Assembly (NCBI RefSeq): GCF_001027745.1
Contig: NZ_LECU01000007.1
Location: 372,001 to 436,000, forward strand
Reading direction: 5' to 3'
Source: Pedobacter sp. BMA
Lineage (GTDB): Bacteria > Bacteroidota > Bacteroidia > Sphingobacteriales > Sphingobacteriaceae
Length of the DNA stretch: 64,000 bases
The translations under genes were made by a program, and so were the position numbers. Below the pieces are notes generated by a model. It had not been told where the DNA came from. It worked only from the letters and a program-made list of their open reading frames with translations, and did not search any database. Below, piece by piece: positions 35,813 to 45,300 of this stretch; position 1 is the stretch's first letter, and every line of letters begins with the position of its first letter.

Positions 35813-36913
35813 TTATGTATTGATAAGCGTATAGCTGGTGCTTCGGCCACCGGCATCGGTTTTTTCAAGGACGCCTTTGTTAAGCAGATCCTGTATATCC
35901 CTTAAAGCAGTGTCTGCAGAGCTTTTGGTTATCTTTGCCCATTTAGACGTATTCAAGGAGCCAAAGAAATCATCTAAAAGAACGGCGATCATTTTTTGCT
36001 GCCTTGGATTGAAGACGGTTTCCCGGTGTTTTTCCCAAAATGCTTTACGCTGCATGATTGCAGACATGGTCTGTTCGGTCTGATCCATGGAATGGTTAAG
36101 GCATTCGAGAAACCATTTGATCCAGGTTGTGATGTCCAGACCACCTTTTTGGGTCCGCTCCAGCACTTCATAATACGCGGGTCTCTCTTTCAAGATCTCG
36201 GCAGAAATACTATAAAATCTGAGGGGGCTTTCATCTGCCCGGGCCAGTTGCATGTCGGTGATAGCTCTGGTGATCCTCCCGTTTCCATCATCAAATGGAT
36301 GTATGGTAACAAACCAAATGTGCGCTACAGCGGCCTTGACGACCGGATCAGTATCGCTGCTTACATTGAACCAGTTAAGAAATTTTTCCATTTCTCCTTG
36401 CAGGCGTTCCGACGTTGGCGCCTCGAAATGTATGCGTTCTCTTCCCATGGGACCAGATCCGACCTGCATTGGGCCAGCATCAGGGCCACGCCATTCTGCT
36501 ACCGTTATTTTCTGCATGCCGCTCCTGCCGGTCGGAAATAATGCAGCATGCCAGTCAAAGAGCCTGGATGTATTAAGTTCGTTTGAATAGTTCTGAGTAG
36601 CATCTAGCATCATTTCTACCACGCCCTCCACATTTCTCTCTGCGGGCACTGCTCCTGCCAATGCTATGCCTAGCCTTCTGGCAATAGAGGAGCGTACCTG
36701 ATCTTCGTTTAAACGTTCTCCTTCAATTTCGCTTGATTTGACGACATCGGCAGTGAGTGTTTCAAGTAGTGCTTTTTCACGCAATTCAAATCCAAGTGCG
36801 CTCATTTGTCCCAGTATTTTGCCCTGACGGTGTCGCACAGTTCCCAGAACGGGTGATAGCGCTTCTAAATCCCAGGTAAAGTCGGGCCAGTCTTTTAGTT
36901 GATGAATGTACAT
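35813..36913 (-). CDS. Fic/DOC family protein with C-terminal winged helix
   Basis: I start at the ATG at 36913 (MYIHQLKDWPDFTW), giving 366 residues; the longer GTG frame from 36952 is encoded by the repeated control sequence and is unlikely. The Fic motif HPFDDGNGR is complete at about residues 205-213, so AMP transfer should be possible. An inhibitory (S/T)xxxE(G/N) motif, SSEIEG at about 60-65, stands before it, as in class II Fic proteins that hold themselves off. The C-terminus (NTSKWAKITKSSADTALRDI, GVLEKTDAGGRSTSYTL) is a winged helix, so the protein may also bind its own promoter. It is just outside the island's right border. Confidence 0.92.
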   Translation of the reverse strand: MYIHQLKDWPDFTWDLEALSPVLGTVRHRQGKILGQMSALGFELREKALLETLTADVVKSSEIEGERLNEDQVRSSIARRLGIALAGAVPAERNVEGVVEMMLDATQNYSNELNTSRLFDWHAALFPTGRSGMQKITVAEWRGPDAGPMQVGSGPMGRERIHFEAPTSERLQGEMEKFLNWFNVSSDTDPVVKAAVAHIWFVTIHPFDDGNGRITRAITDMQLARADESPLRFYSISAEILKERPAYYEVLERTQKGGLDITTWIKWFLECLNHSMDQTEQTMSAIMQRKAFWEKHRETVFNPRQQKMIAVLLDDFFGSLNTSKWAKITKSSADTALRDIQDLLNKGVLEKTDAGGRSTSYTLINT

Positions 36914-36927
36914 AATATCCGCAAATG

Positions 36928-37010
36928 TGCGGTAAATATAATAAATATTCACTGCATCTCAAATCATTCACCGCAAAATTGCGACGAATAAAATTGTTAT
37001 TCGCCGCATA
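36928..37010. promoter_or_regulatory. Four TGCGGYGAAT-type repeats before the Fic gene
   Basis: TGCGGTAAATA at 36928-36938, TATTCACTGCA at 36946-36956, ATTCACCGCA at about 36966-36975, and the pair GCGACGAATAA (36981-36991) / TTATTCGCCGC (36997-37007), an 11-bp inverted repeat with one mismatch and a 5-base spacer. All are forms of one motif in both orientations. They lie 15-100 bp upstream of the Fic ATG and are a good operator candidate, perhaps for the Fic protein's own winged helix. Confidence 0.6.
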
Positions 37011-37188
37011 TCGTACAGGGATTTAATTTAATAAATGATAAATTACGTTGTTCCATTAGTTGCTAAATATGCATTGATTTAAAGATTTATCAATACTAGA
37101 AACAACTGCAATATTATCCGTACATCAAATAATTTAAAACCAGATACAATATGAAACATCACCTGTTATTTCTATTAGTACGCCAAAA

Positions 37189-37662
37189 ATGACTACGATA
37201 TACTTAAATACATTTGTTTTAGCTACACCCGAGACCGTATTCGATCTTTCAAGAAGTGTAGATTTACATCAGATTTCCACTAAGCAGACGCATGAAAAAG
37301 TAATTGCAGGAAGAATGTCTGGGCTAATAGAATTAGGTGAATCGGTGACATGGCGGGCAAAGCATTTCGGTTTTTTCCAGGAATTAACATCTAGAATTAC
37401 TGCCTTTGAAATGCCACATACATTTACCGATGAAATGGTAAGTGGTGCATTCAAATCGTTTAAACACATCCATAAATTTGAACCTATGAATAACGGTACA
37501 AACATGATCGATATTTTCACTTTCGTGTCACCCTTAGGAATTCTAGGTAAACTTGCTGACTATCTTTTTCTGAAAAGATATATGGAAAACCTGCTAATCA
37601 ATCGTAATTTAGTTATAAAGGAATATGCGGAAAATGGCGAGTGTGCGCTTAAAAATAATTAA
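37189..37662 (+). CDS. SRPBCC/START-like ligand-binding protein
   Basis: A 157-residue protein with the helix-grip pattern of SRPBCC members often labelled cell division inhibitor or polyketide cyclase-like: LNTFVLATPETVFDLSRSVDL, GESVTWRAKHFGFFQELTSR, FTDEMVSGAFKSFKHIH, and a C-terminal helix LADYLFLKRYMENLLINRN. These proteins bind hydrophobic ligands; the ligand is unknown. It is a single gene, 91 bp ahead of an unknown membrane protein on the same strand. Confidence 0.8.
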   Translation: MTTIYLNTFVLATPETVFDLSRSVDLHQISTKQTHEKVIAGRMSGLIELGESVTWRAKHFGFFQELTSRITAFEMPHTFTDEMVSGAFKSFKHIHKFEPMNNGTNMIDIFTFVSPLGILGKLADYLFLKRYMENLLINRNLVIKEYAENGECALKNN

Positions 37663-37752
37663 ATTTAAGCTGCAGTAAATGTAGCAAAAACGCTGGCAAG
37701 AAATGAAGGGGGATTCGGGAGGATTACCAGAACACTTTAGCATACAAAATAT

Positions 37753-38424
37753 ATGAAAAATCATCAGCTTAAAAATATTGATCCCGAAGATATAGAGGAT
37801 TTACTTGTCAAAGTGGAGAAATCATTTAACATCAAATTCAAAGGTAGAGAACTTGCAGATGTTAAAAATTTCGGAGAAATGTGTGATCACATAGCAAACA
37901 AAATCAAACTTGATAACTTGAATGACTGTACAAGCCAACAGGCATTTTATAAACTCAGGGACGCAATTTCCGCTGAACTTAACATTGAAAGATCAACAAT
38001 AACAAGCCAACAAAAACTTTCCATTATATTCCCCAGGAACAATAGACGCTCTTATTTAAAGAGAGTAGAAGTAAAATTAGGCTTTCAACTAAATGTGCTT
38101 ACGCCACCAAGCTGGCAAACTTTAACATTGTTATCGATCTTCATTCTATCGCTGATTGGTTTTTTTTTCAGTTGGAAACTAGCAATTTCCGGAATTACAT
38201 TTTCACTTTTGGGATTCTGGTTATCTGACAAAGCCGCAAATGAAATCGGCTTGGAAACAATGGAGCAATTAGTTAAAAAAGTAACTACAGAAAATTATTT
38301 AAAATCTAGAAGGAACCCAAAATCATTTAATAAAATTGAAATTGAAAAAATCTTAATTAATTGGTTTAGTACCGAATTCGACGTTGATAAGAGATTATTA
38401 ACCAGAGATGCAAAAATAGTTTAG
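37753..38424 (+). CDS. Unknown protein with two membrane segments
   Basis: A 223-residue protein. Residues 1-75 resemble an acyl-carrier-type helix bundle (IEDLLVKVEKSFNIKFKGRE, FGEMCDHIANKI), but I see no clear DSL phosphopantetheine serine. Two hydrophobic segments follow at about 122-160 (TLLSIFILSLIGFFFSW, ISGITFSLLGFWLS), then a cytoplasmic tail with EIEKILINWFSTEFDVDK. The function is not known. It converges with the DUF92 gene. Confidence 0.65.
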   Translation: MKNHQLKNIDPEDIEDLLVKVEKSFNIKFKGRELADVKNFGEMCDHIANKIKLDNLNDCTSQQAFYKLRDAISAELNIERSTITSQQKLSIIFPRNNRRSYLKRVEVKLGFQLNVLTPPSWQTLTLLSIFILSLIGFFFSWKLAISGITFSLLGFWLSDKAANEIGLETMEQLVKKVTTENYLKSRRNPKSFNKIEIEKILINWFSTEFDVDKRLLTRDAKIV

Positions 38425-38554
38425 CACACTGTTACTTAGATATCCCCTTAATATGAGCTTTAGTGCTTCGCCATCAATGCGACAATAGAGTTCAAAAGAA
38501 TATGCTGAAAGTGGGGCCTAATCAGATATTCCATTTCGGACCATCTTATGATGG

Positions 38555-39277
38555 TTAGACACTAACAAAAGCCACCTCAAGCCCCAGCATCACCCCCGCT
38601 GCCACCAATGTATTCAAGAAATTAACGGCGTCATTGCCAATAATTCCCTTCCGCTCCAGCAAAGCGCCCAATACGGAATCGGTAATATTACCTATCGTGC
38701 CTGCAATAACTATAAATAAAAAGCTGATGCCCCTGCCCCATCCAATCGCATAAATAACCGCGATTATAGCACTTCCTAAAATGCCGATCACGGTTCCTTC
38801 CAGGCTGACCACCCCGTCTCTACCGCAAGCGTCGGGCTTAAACGAAATCACATTGAAGAAGCGTCGTCCGTAAACCATTCCGAGCTCAGAGGAAAGTGTA
38901 TCTGCTGCTGCAGATGCGAAAGCAGCAGCCATCACAGGTAATAGCAGCACCGAGTGCTGGGGATAAACAATAACTACTATACCAACGATACCGGCTGCCC
39001 CGGCGTTAGCAAGTACCTGCATCATATTCCGGCCAGTCCCAGTTTCCTCACCTTTAATTAACGGGTGCTTTTTATGCCGTTGCCAGGAGGTGGCAGCAGA
39101 GCCTAATATAAAAAAAGTCGTCATCATGGCTAATCCGGAGTATCCCGCAGCACTAAAAATAGTTATCGCAATCACAGCTCCTGTGAAGGCTGCCGCAACC
39201 GTCAGCTTTTTGGCCAGGATGCTGTAAGCCATGCCAGAAATTATGATGACAGGCATTAATATGCTAATATTATACAT
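38555..39277 (-). CDS. DUF92-family integral membrane protein
   Basis: A 240-residue, strongly hydrophobic protein with about six to seven membrane segments. The loops ASAAADTLSSELGMVYGRRF and DGVVSLEGTVIGILGSAII carry the conserved Asp, Glu and Gly of the DUF92 (TIGR00297) family, which is related to polyprenol kinases and VTE5/VTE6-type phosphate transferases. Catalysis on an isoprenoid phosphate is possible but not shown. It follows the tail sheath gene on the same strand by 59 bp; the two are probably unrelated in function. Confidence 0.85.
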   Translation of the reverse strand: MYNISILMPVIIISGMAYSILAKKLTVAAAFTGAVIAITIFSAAGYSGLAMMTTFFILGSAATSWQRHKKHPLIKGEETGTGRNMMQVLANAGAAGIVGIVVIVYPQHSVLLLPVMAAAFASAAADTLSSELGMVYGRRFFNVISFKPDACGRDGVVSLEGTVIGILGSAIIAVIYAIGWGRGISFLFIVIAGTIGNITDSVLGALLERKGIIGNDAVNFLNTLVAAGVMLGLEVAFVSV

Positions 39278-39336
39278 AACGAAAATTCACATCTGCCATG
39301 GCTGGATAATTTTTTGATGAGTTTTACCAGAATTCT

Positions 39337-40887
39337 TTATGATTGCTGTAATTGTTGTTGGAAAGTGATCACGATAAATTCCGCTGGTCTCACAATAGCC
39401 ACCTTCACACAGACGAGCATTTTACCGTCCAGGATATCATTTGCTGTCATCGTAGAACCAAGTCCAATCTGCACATCGTAAGCTTGTTCGGGCACTGCAC
39501 CAGCTAAAGCACCCTGTTTCCAGAGATTGAAAAGGAAATTATCGATCATGGATTTAACCGTAATCCAGGTGTTGGCATCGTTCGGCTCAAACACATAAGC
39601 CCTGGTGGCAGCTTTTATAGATTGCTCAATCATGATCAATGTTCTGCGCACATTGATGTATTTCCAGTCATCGCTGTTTCCATCCAACGTTCTTGCTCCC
39701 CATACCAGCGTCCCCAATCCTTCAAACGGACGGATCACATTGATTGATTTTCCCGTTTCAGGATCTACATTAAAAAATACCTGGGCCTCGTTCGAAATAT
39801 TCACAATGGGACTTACAACCTCGTTTAATGAACAATTCGCCGGGGCTTTCCACACCCCTCTGGTACTGTCAACCATGGTATACATACCAGCTATCGCAGC
39901 ACTCGGTGGCAATTGGTTAGCAAGAAATCTCGCGTGTTGTAAAATAGCCTTGTAATTAGAGCTTGCAGATTTAAGTGCCAGGTGGTGATTCTTTTTTAAG
40001 CTGATGAGCTGATCCGGAAATGCGTAGTCGCTTTGCTTTACCTGTGATTCGCGCTGCTTAATTAAGTATTTCAGCCCGGCAAACTCAACAGCATAATCCT
40101 GGCATATTTTTTTCGGTTCACCATCTTCCAGGTAGTCGCTAAGTGTATCAGGCAGATTTTCGAAGGTGAGCTCATCGTCATCAACAACATTCGTATTTAG
40201 CCAGGGATAGTAAGCTGCTCCATAGTTGAGAAAGTGATCTCCAATCCTGCTCCTGAAATCCGCAGCTACCTCTTCGGGGTTCAATGTTTCATCATGTTTT
40301 TGCAAATCGAAAATTGCGAACCGGTCTTGCATACTGCTACAATGTACCAGTACCTGCGGATAAACGGCATAAGCTTCTTCATTCAACTTCACGACATCCG
40401 GAATCACAATGAGGGTAGGCTCCTGTGTTTTTTTAAGAATCTCCAGCGGGCCACCGGCTTTCGTAAAGTCAGAAGCCTTAACCTCCAGTCCGTTCTGTTT
40501 ATCACCGTAAGTGTCTACCGCCAGGATTATGCATGAACTGCCACCATTGGCATAAAATAAGCGAATGCTGTTATAGAAATATAACTCATTATGCGCTTCG
40601 AACGAAACATTTATGGTAGCGGCACCAATTTTAATGGATGATGCCCCAGGTGGGTGAACTTTATCTTCTTCAATTTTAAATTTTGGGGAAAATGCACCGC
40701 CAAAGCTTTCTACATATTCGGCAAAGGAATTGATTCTGGTGGGTAAACCTATCAGGGAGTTTCCGTTTCGCTCAGCCTTAAAGGTGTATCCGATAAAAGC
40801 CGGAACGGCAGTTTCAACAACTACAGCTGAATTGGGGAAGGCTGCAACTTCATTGATATAAACTCCTGGTGTTTTGTACTCTGGCAT
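39337..40887 (-). CDS. Contractile tail sheath-family protein, orphan
   Basis: A 516-residue protein that starts PEYKTPGVYINEVAAFPNSA, as the sheath subunits of contractile phage tails and related injection systems do. The C-terminal sheath domain is clear: KYINVRRTLIMIEQSIKAAT, YVFEPNDANTWITVKSMIDN, FLFNLWKQGALAG, and an end with VRPAEFIVITFQQQ. Sheath subunits stack around an inner tube and shorten on firing. No tube, baseplate, spike, or ATPase gene is in the window, so it either belongs to an extracellular contractile system encoded elsewhere or is a domesticated orphan. Confidence 0.9.
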   Translation of the reverse strand: MPEYKTPGVYINEVAAFPNSAVVVETAVPAFIGYTFKAERNGNSLIGLPTRINSFAEYVESFGGAFSPKFKIEEDKVHPPGASSIKIGAATINVSFEAHNELYFYNSIRLFYANGGSSCIILAVDTYGDKQNGLEVKASDFTKAGGPLEILKKTQEPTLIVIPDVVKLNEEAYAVYPQVLVHCSSMQDRFAIFDLQKHDETLNPEEVAADFRSRIGDHFLNYGAAYYPWLNTNVVDDDELTFENLPDTLSDYLEDGEPKKICQDYAVEFAGLKYLIKQRESQVKQSDYAFPDQLISLKKNHHLALKSASSNYKAILQHARFLANQLPPSAAIAGMYTMVDSTRGVWKAPANCSLNEVVSPIVNISNEAQVFFNVDPETGKSINVIRPFEGLGTLVWGARTLDGNSDDWKYINVRRTLIMIEQSIKAATRAYVFEPNDANTWITVKSMIDNFLFNLWKQGALAGAVPEQAYDVQIGLGSTMTANDILDGKMLVCVKVAIVRPAEFIVITFQQQLQQS

Positions 40888-41268
40888 ACTTGACTTTGGT
40901 TAATGATAATTTATAAAAACAAACAGCTATAGTTCTCGCTATGGTTACTGTTCGATCTTCCCGGCACACATGTTCGACCACGGCATATAACTGGTACAGG
41001 GCTGGTACTAACCATGGGCATACCCGGATCGTACCTGGAACGTAAAAAGACGTAGCAGACACGTTCGAGACACGTACAAAACCCGGACAAGTTATAGGCC
41101 GTGGTGGGAGGATTATGCCTCTTGCCTACTACCAATATACCTTCACACCAATACAACGTTACGTCAAGCAGATAAAGGCAATAATGTAGCTTAACACTTT
41201 TTAATACCAGATACTGAGGTTTTACGGCTTAGCCTATACTTTGACCATAAATTAAGCCGATAATGCGA
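40888..41268. other. GC-rich gap between the sheath gene and the XRE gene
   Basis: No gene is seen in these 381 bp. 40940-41120 is richer in GC than its surroundings and full of short repeated words (GGTAC, CACGT, ACGT, TTCGA, CCCGG). It could hold a structured RNA or the sheath gene's control region. I find no clear long hairpin or promoter. Confidence 0.3.
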
Positions 41269-41496
41269 TTACCCTTCCATTTCTTCCTTCAGTTTCAGGT
41301 GTCCGTATAAAAACTTATTCATCTCCACAACCTCTGCTTCAATTGCAAGTGCTATCAGGTAAAGTTCAAAGCCCATTGGCCTCGCATTATCCTTTAAGGT
41401 GAGGTCATTTAACCGCTGTTTGGTAATGCCTGTCTTTTTTGCTAACGTGGCTTTACTAACAGATCGTTTAGCTAAGTACTCTCCTAATTTGGTCAT
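41269..41496 (-). CDS. Small XRE-type helix-turn-helix regulator
   Basis: The frame is open from 41553 (94 codons), but I prefer the ATG at 41496 (MTKLGEYLAKRSVSKATLAK), because the HTH domain begins there; this gives 75 residues. The HTH is KATLAKKTGITKQRLNDLTL, with DNARPMGFELYLIALAIEAE as the following helices of the 434-Cro type. It lies opposite to the operon that starts at 41658, and two ATTACTTnAGTA repeats stand between. It probably controls itself and that operon; a phage-type or stress role is open. Confidence 0.7.
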   Translation of the reverse strand: MTKLGEYLAKRSVSKATLAKKTGITKQRLNDLTLKDNARPMGFELYLIALAIEAEVVEMNKFLYGHLKLKEEMEG

Positions 41497-41583
41497 CACA
41501 ATTGAAATTTTCTTCTGAATTCTTTTAAAGATAAGCGCATTGAATAAAGTCATAATAATAATTTGTGAAATAGAATGTTTATA

Positions 41584-41616
41584 ATTACTTTAGTAACGTT
41601 AAACATTACTTAAGTA
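41584..41616. promoter_or_regulatory. Two 12-bp direct repeats in the divergent control region
   Basis: ATTACTTTAGTA at 41584-41595 and ATTACTTAAGTA at 41605-41616: 11 of 12 identical and exactly 21 bp apart, which is two turns of the helix. Each has a near-palindromic core (ACTTAAGT). This is the usual geometry of an operator for an HTH dimer pair, here most likely the XRE protein. Confidence 0.45.
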
Positions 41617-41657
41617 GGCTCTAACTATTAATACTACAGGTTATAGGAAATCTAATT

Positions 41658-42305
41658 ATGAACAAACCACATTATTATTCGGGCTTGATGACCCAAAGTG
41701 AATTTACGATCCGTTATCAGTGCTGCATTTCAAGAATTGCAGCAGGATACGCACAGGAAGAAATCTCATTTCTGATGGGAAAGCAACCCTATTTTTACCG
41801 CGATTATGAAGAACTAAATGATGGGGTAAAACTTCATGAAAATGATAAACTTGCTTTAAAAGCCATTTATCATTCCACTTTAGATGTAGAATTAAATTTA
41901 CTTCCTGATCCCTATGGCTTCCATGAGAAGCGCGCTATAAGAGGGGTTAAAACCTACCATGCGGGCAAAATCCAATATTGCCTTATTCATCCCTGGTATG
42001 TTGTTAACAAGAAGAAGGGAACAAAAGAAAACAGCCGCATCACCTACGAAGAATATGACTACAATATTCCTGACGACTCAAGGCTCGAGATCATCAATAA
42101 ATATAAAACAGCGGTCATGAAGTTACTTGATATCTCCTTTTTCAAGTACCCACAGCAACCTATCGATATCTATACTCATTTGAAGTTCTCCCGTTTCGAT
42201 CCCATGATCAGGCCGCTATTCGTTAAACTGGCTATATACGAGTTGATGGCAAGTAAACACCTTTTCATGAAGACAATCGAGAATAAAATACATTATCACG
42301 GATAG
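41658..42305 (+). CDS. Unknown protein with N-terminal XRE-like HTH
   Basis: A 215-residue protein. Residues 8-50 (FTIRYQCCISRIAAGYAQEE, ISFLMGKQPYFYRDYEEL) look like a diverged XRE HTH. The rest has many aromatic and basic residues (KTYHAGKIQYCLIHPWYVVN, DIYTHLKFSRFDPMIRPLFV) and no family I know. It is 15 bp in front of the SWIM-SNF2 gene, so both are in one operon and may act together, for example as specificity part and motor. Confidence 0.65.
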   Translation: MNKPHYYSGLMTQSEFTIRYQCCISRIAAGYAQEEISFLMGKQPYFYRDYEELNDGVKLHENDKLALKAIYHSTLDVELNLLPDPYGFHEKRAIRGVKTYHAGKIQYCLIHPWYVVNKKKGTKENSRITYEEYDYNIPDDSRLEIINKYKTAVMKLLDISFFKYPQQPIDIYTHLKFSRFDPMIRPLFVKLAIYELMASKHLFMKTIENKIHYHG

Positions 42306-42320
42306 AAGAACAGGATCATT

Positions 42321-45300
42321 ATGACAAATAGAAATTCTCCAAGAAGGAACGCTTCCACACCTTACAAACTGCAACTGAAAGCGAAGACTCAGCTACCCTA
42401 CCCAGCCGACGTGATGATTACAGATGAGATGAAAAAGGAGAAATATCCTTTCTGTGATTACAGCGTTACTGCTTTTGAAGCGCAGACCATCACCGTTCGC
42501 TCGGGATGGCAGGAATATCATGAGCAAAAGATCAGCATGATGGATGGCTACATCATGGTATCCTGTAACTGCGCAAAAGAGGTAACAGGGCTTTGCAGCC
42601 ACGCCATTAAACTTTTTAATAAAATGATCGATCGAAAAGAATTCAAGTTCTTCGAGCGCTTTAAACAACACCCCTTCACCGACCCCGAGTTCTTTGAAAA
42701 GTATCTGGTACTAAAAGGGAATTATTCCGGTATTAGTGTGCTCCCCAAACGTGAATACGGCCACATTTTCAACTATCAAAATGCCATCAGGCCAGAAGCT
42801 TTTATGGGCTACCCGGCATTCTCCCCATTACCGGTAAAAACAAAAGACGAAGAATTGACTTCCGTGGCATATATCGTTGGTGCCCAGCGCGATCTAAATA
42901 TTCCTATGCTGATTCCTTGCCGGGTTATCCTTTATGAGTATGGTGATGGCATCAGATCCTTCGTAAATTTTTATAAGCCTGTGTTTGCAGATAAGCGATT
43001 AAATTTAAAAGATAAATTACTCCATGCGTATAGCCAGGATTTCGATCTGCTTTTAAATTTTGAAACTGAATATAAGCAATCCAGATATGTTGTTGACGAG
43101 AATACTGCAGCCTTGCGGTATACCGCTTTTAACTACTGGAAACAACTGCTACCGGTTCTAAAGGAACAAAAGCATTTGTTTTATCACACTTTTTACAATA
43201 AGGTGCTCTCCAAAGCGACGCTAACTAAAGATAGCATGACACCCTTTGCGTTCACGGACGAGGAGGCATCGTTTATCTTCACCCTATCCCAACATAGCGG
43301 CCATTACAAGCTTAGGGTCAAGGCCCGGTTAAAAGGTCAGGATTGCGAAATCAATGAAGTGTTACCAAATAACGATCCGTTTTTCTTTTCTCTAAAACAG
43401 TCCCCAGGTTTGTTTCACCAGTTCCATAACCTGGAAGAAGGAAAGGCTATAAGCGAAATACTCCGGGCGGGAGGAACTTTTACCGTCCTCGACAAAGACT
43501 TCGAAGAGTTCAACCAGGCCATATTAGTGAAGCTCGCATTGAATTTTCAGGTGAGGTTTGAGCTGACAGAAAAAGCAAACCCGACGTTGCTTAACATTCA
43601 AGCCAAACAGATCAGAACCGTTGATCAGGGTGAGTTTGTGGCTTTTATTCCCGAGGTTATTTACCCCGATGGACTGGTGGTCACTGTGCAGTCTGCCGGC
43701 ACGGAGTTTCCGAAAATGGAAAATGGTCAGTTACAAGTATTACAGCGAAACAAAGCAGAGGAAGCTGCATTTAAAGCGCTTTTTATAGCACTCCTCCCAA
43801 CATTTAAACAGCAGGAGGCCCTGCCCTATTTTTACCTGACTAAAGACACCCTTAAAAGAGACCACTGGTTTGCCAGGACGATTTACAACCTTAAGGGTCC
43901 TGACATTAACTTTTCAGGCCTGGAGAACCTGACTGGCATTGATTTTCATATGGAGCTGCCTGATATTGATTTAAACATCCAGCAGGAAAATGGCTCCCTG
44001 GATATCGGAGTATCGGTAACTTTCGGAAATCTGCGACTCAGCCCCGAAGAAATCCAGAAAGCAATCAGAAAGGGTGCAGACACCCTGGTGCTCGCTAATG
44101 GAAAAACGGCACATCTACCGAAGGAGTTTTTCAAAAAGCTTGGTGCTATTTTTAGCAGCGGCACAATAACAGATAAGGGGGTAAAACTAACCGGGCAACA
44201 CTATATGCTCATCGATCACTTATACAAGAAAGCAGAAAGGCCGGATCTGGCTAATATGGTGACAGAAAGAGACAAATTATTTAACGAGCTGGAGAAAATA
44301 CCCCTTATTCCAGTTCCTGATAACTTGAATGCAGTATTGCGGCCCTATCAGTTGATTGGCTTTAGCTGGCTTTGCCACCTGCATTCCTTAAAATGGGGAG
44401 GTCTGCTGGCTGATGATATGGGCCTGGGCAAAACCCTGCAGATACTTACCCTGCTTCAGCACCTTAAAAATAACGGGCTTGTAGCTGGTCCGCACTTGTT
44501 ACTGGCTCCGGCGTCTCTGCTATACAACTGGCAGGATGAAGCAGCAAAATTCTTTCCGGAACTTAAAGTATTGGTTTTTCATGGTTTGCTTCGCGAAAAA
44601 AATAGCGACGAATTGAAAAAGTATGATCTTGTAATTACATCTTATGGTACCGCTGCAGTAGATATTGAATTTTTAAAGGCAATCAGCTTTGATTATGTAA
44701 TCCTGGATGAGGCGCAGGCCATTAAAAACCCCTACTCCAAAAAATATAAAATGGCAACGCTGCTCGCTCCACAACACAGGCTTGCGCTCACGGGAACACC
44801 AGTAGAAAACAGTTCGTCGGATCTTTATGCGTTGATGAACTTTGTTAACCCGGGCTTCTTTGGGAGTATGCGCATGTTTAATGATAACCTTGCAGTGAAT
44901 GGAGATGACAAAGATAAAGAACGTGCGGATACGCTGCTTAAAATGACCAGGCCATTTATTTTAAGGCGCACTAAAAAGCAGGTTGCTACTGATTTACCAC
45001 CAAAAACAGAGATGACCATATGGTGCGAAATGGAACCTGGACAACGAAGAATTTACGACAGTTACAGCAAGGAATTTAAGGCCGAATTGGTCGATAAGAT
45101 TGCTTCTGTAGGCCTGGAAAATTCAAAGTTTGAGGTATTGAGGAGGTTAATGGCCCTGAGGCAGATTTGCAATTCTCCGGCACTAATTAAAGATGCACCT
45201 TCCTATGAAGGCACTCCATGCAAAATCACCGAACTAATGGAACACATCATGGAGAAAACAACGGGTCATAAGTTATTGGTTTTCTCTGCTTTTACCGGAA

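Noticed and set aside
36914..36952. GTG start adding 13 residues to the Fic protein
   Set aside because: The extra codons are read from the repeated operator-like sequence, and the Fic family alignment begins at the ATG at 36913.
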